A stretch of DNA of 64,000 nt from positions 4,712,001 to 4,776,000 of the forward strand of contig NZ_PDJK01000002.1 of assembly GCF_002564045.1 (NCBI RefSeq), given 5' to 3'. The notes below the pieces were generated by a model. That model had not been told where the DNA came from, made no database searches, and was given only the letters and a program-made list of their open reading frames with translations. How positions within the stretch are numbered: the stretch's first letter is position 1; each line of letters begins with the position of its first letter. Of this stretch, positions 63,780 through 64,000 are shown in pieces. The DNA is from Amycolatopsis sulphurea (lineage in GTDB: Bacteria; Actinomycetota; Actinomycetes; Mycobacteriales; Pseudonocardiaceae). Both the position numbers and the translations under genes were made by a program.

Positions 63780-64000
63780 GTGACAGCGAACCTCACGACC
63801 GCCGACGGCGTGCTTTCGGCCGCTGCCCGGATCGCTGGCCTGGACGTCACCGGGGCCGACTTGATCCGTGACGGCTCCAACGTGATGTACCGACTCCCCG
63901 GCGGGGTGGTCGCGAGGATCGGCCGACCTGGGTCTCAGGACACAGCCGAGCGTGAAGTGCTCGTGTCCCGATGGCTCACCATATCCGGACTGCCAGTCGT
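63780..64000 (+). CDS. Phosphotransferase (APH/choline kinase-like), 3' truncated by window
   Basis: The first 73 residues are visible: AGLDVTGADLIRDGSNVMYR, then LPGGVVARIGRPG and EREVLVSRWL. These match the N-terminal lobe of the aminoglycoside phosphotransferase fold (Gly-rich ATP loop, then a strand holding ARIG in place of the usual Lys). The GTG at 63780 lies 13 bases after the regulator stop. The catalytic HGD part lies beyond the window edge. Confidence 0.78.
   Translation, partial: MTANLTTADGVLSAAARIAGLDVTGADLIRDGSNVMYRLPGGVVARIGRPGSQDTAEREVLVSRWLTISGLPV

Overview
The window is high-GC DNA that reads like a chromosome of a filamentous actinomycete of the Pseudonocardiaceae, most likely Amycolatopsis or a close relative. 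The evidence is the recO-uppS, glyS, dgt, serpin and dnaG context, a WhiB protein, a complete mycofactocin cluster, DUF397-type genes, and a dispersed palindrome (core GTGAAGGGGCCCTTCAC) scattered between genes. The genus is an inference from gene content; no rRNA is present.

Region 1 (1-23.7 kb) is mostly conserved core: recO, uppS, a zinc-linked block (permease pair, then arsR-zur on the other strand), glyS, an ABC-2 exporter with its own two-component system, a YdcF-like protein, dgt, an intracellular serpin, a large membrane protein, a carboxymuconolactone decarboxylase facing an ECF41-type sigma factor, dnaG and a trans-aconitate methyltransferase-like gene. It ends with tRNA-Asn and tRNA-Met.

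Region 2 (24-37.5 kb) starts with a MerR regulator and a MarR/MFS efflux pair. It then holds a compact mycofactocin operon (mftA-B-C-E-SDR-F-D) with divergent mftR. Downstream is a decayed stretch: the 3' end of an alcohol dehydrogenase, a truncated MoxR-like ATPase, an orphan membrane protein, an RHS-protein start and a monooxygenase end, laced with palindromic repeats.

Region 3 (37.5-48.1 kb) is a minus-strand catabolic operon: class II HMG-CoA reductase, HMG-CoA lyase, hydantoinase/acetone-carboxylase-like HyuA and HyuB, a family III CoA-transferase and an enoyl-CoA hydratase, headed by a GAF-PucR regulator. I infer catabolism of mevalonate or a related branched C6 acid.

Region 4 (48-57 kb) is accessory: a broken methyltransferase, a bile-acid:sodium symporter-family protein with a divergent LysR regulator, WhiB, a TetR/MFS pair, a DprE2-like dehydrogenase with a large low-complexity insert, an LCP protein and an HxlR regulator.

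Region 5 (57-64 kb) looks like a mobile island. It has a pentapeptide-like protein, a radical-SAM cyclophane RiPP locus whose precursor carries repeated aromatic-Asp-Asn motifs, DUF397-type genes, Xre regulators, a small primase-polymerase and the start of a phosphotransferase. Three neighbouring small genes here each carry a single-base frameshift at a homopolymer or short G/C run, so either this stretch is decaying or the assembly has indel errors.
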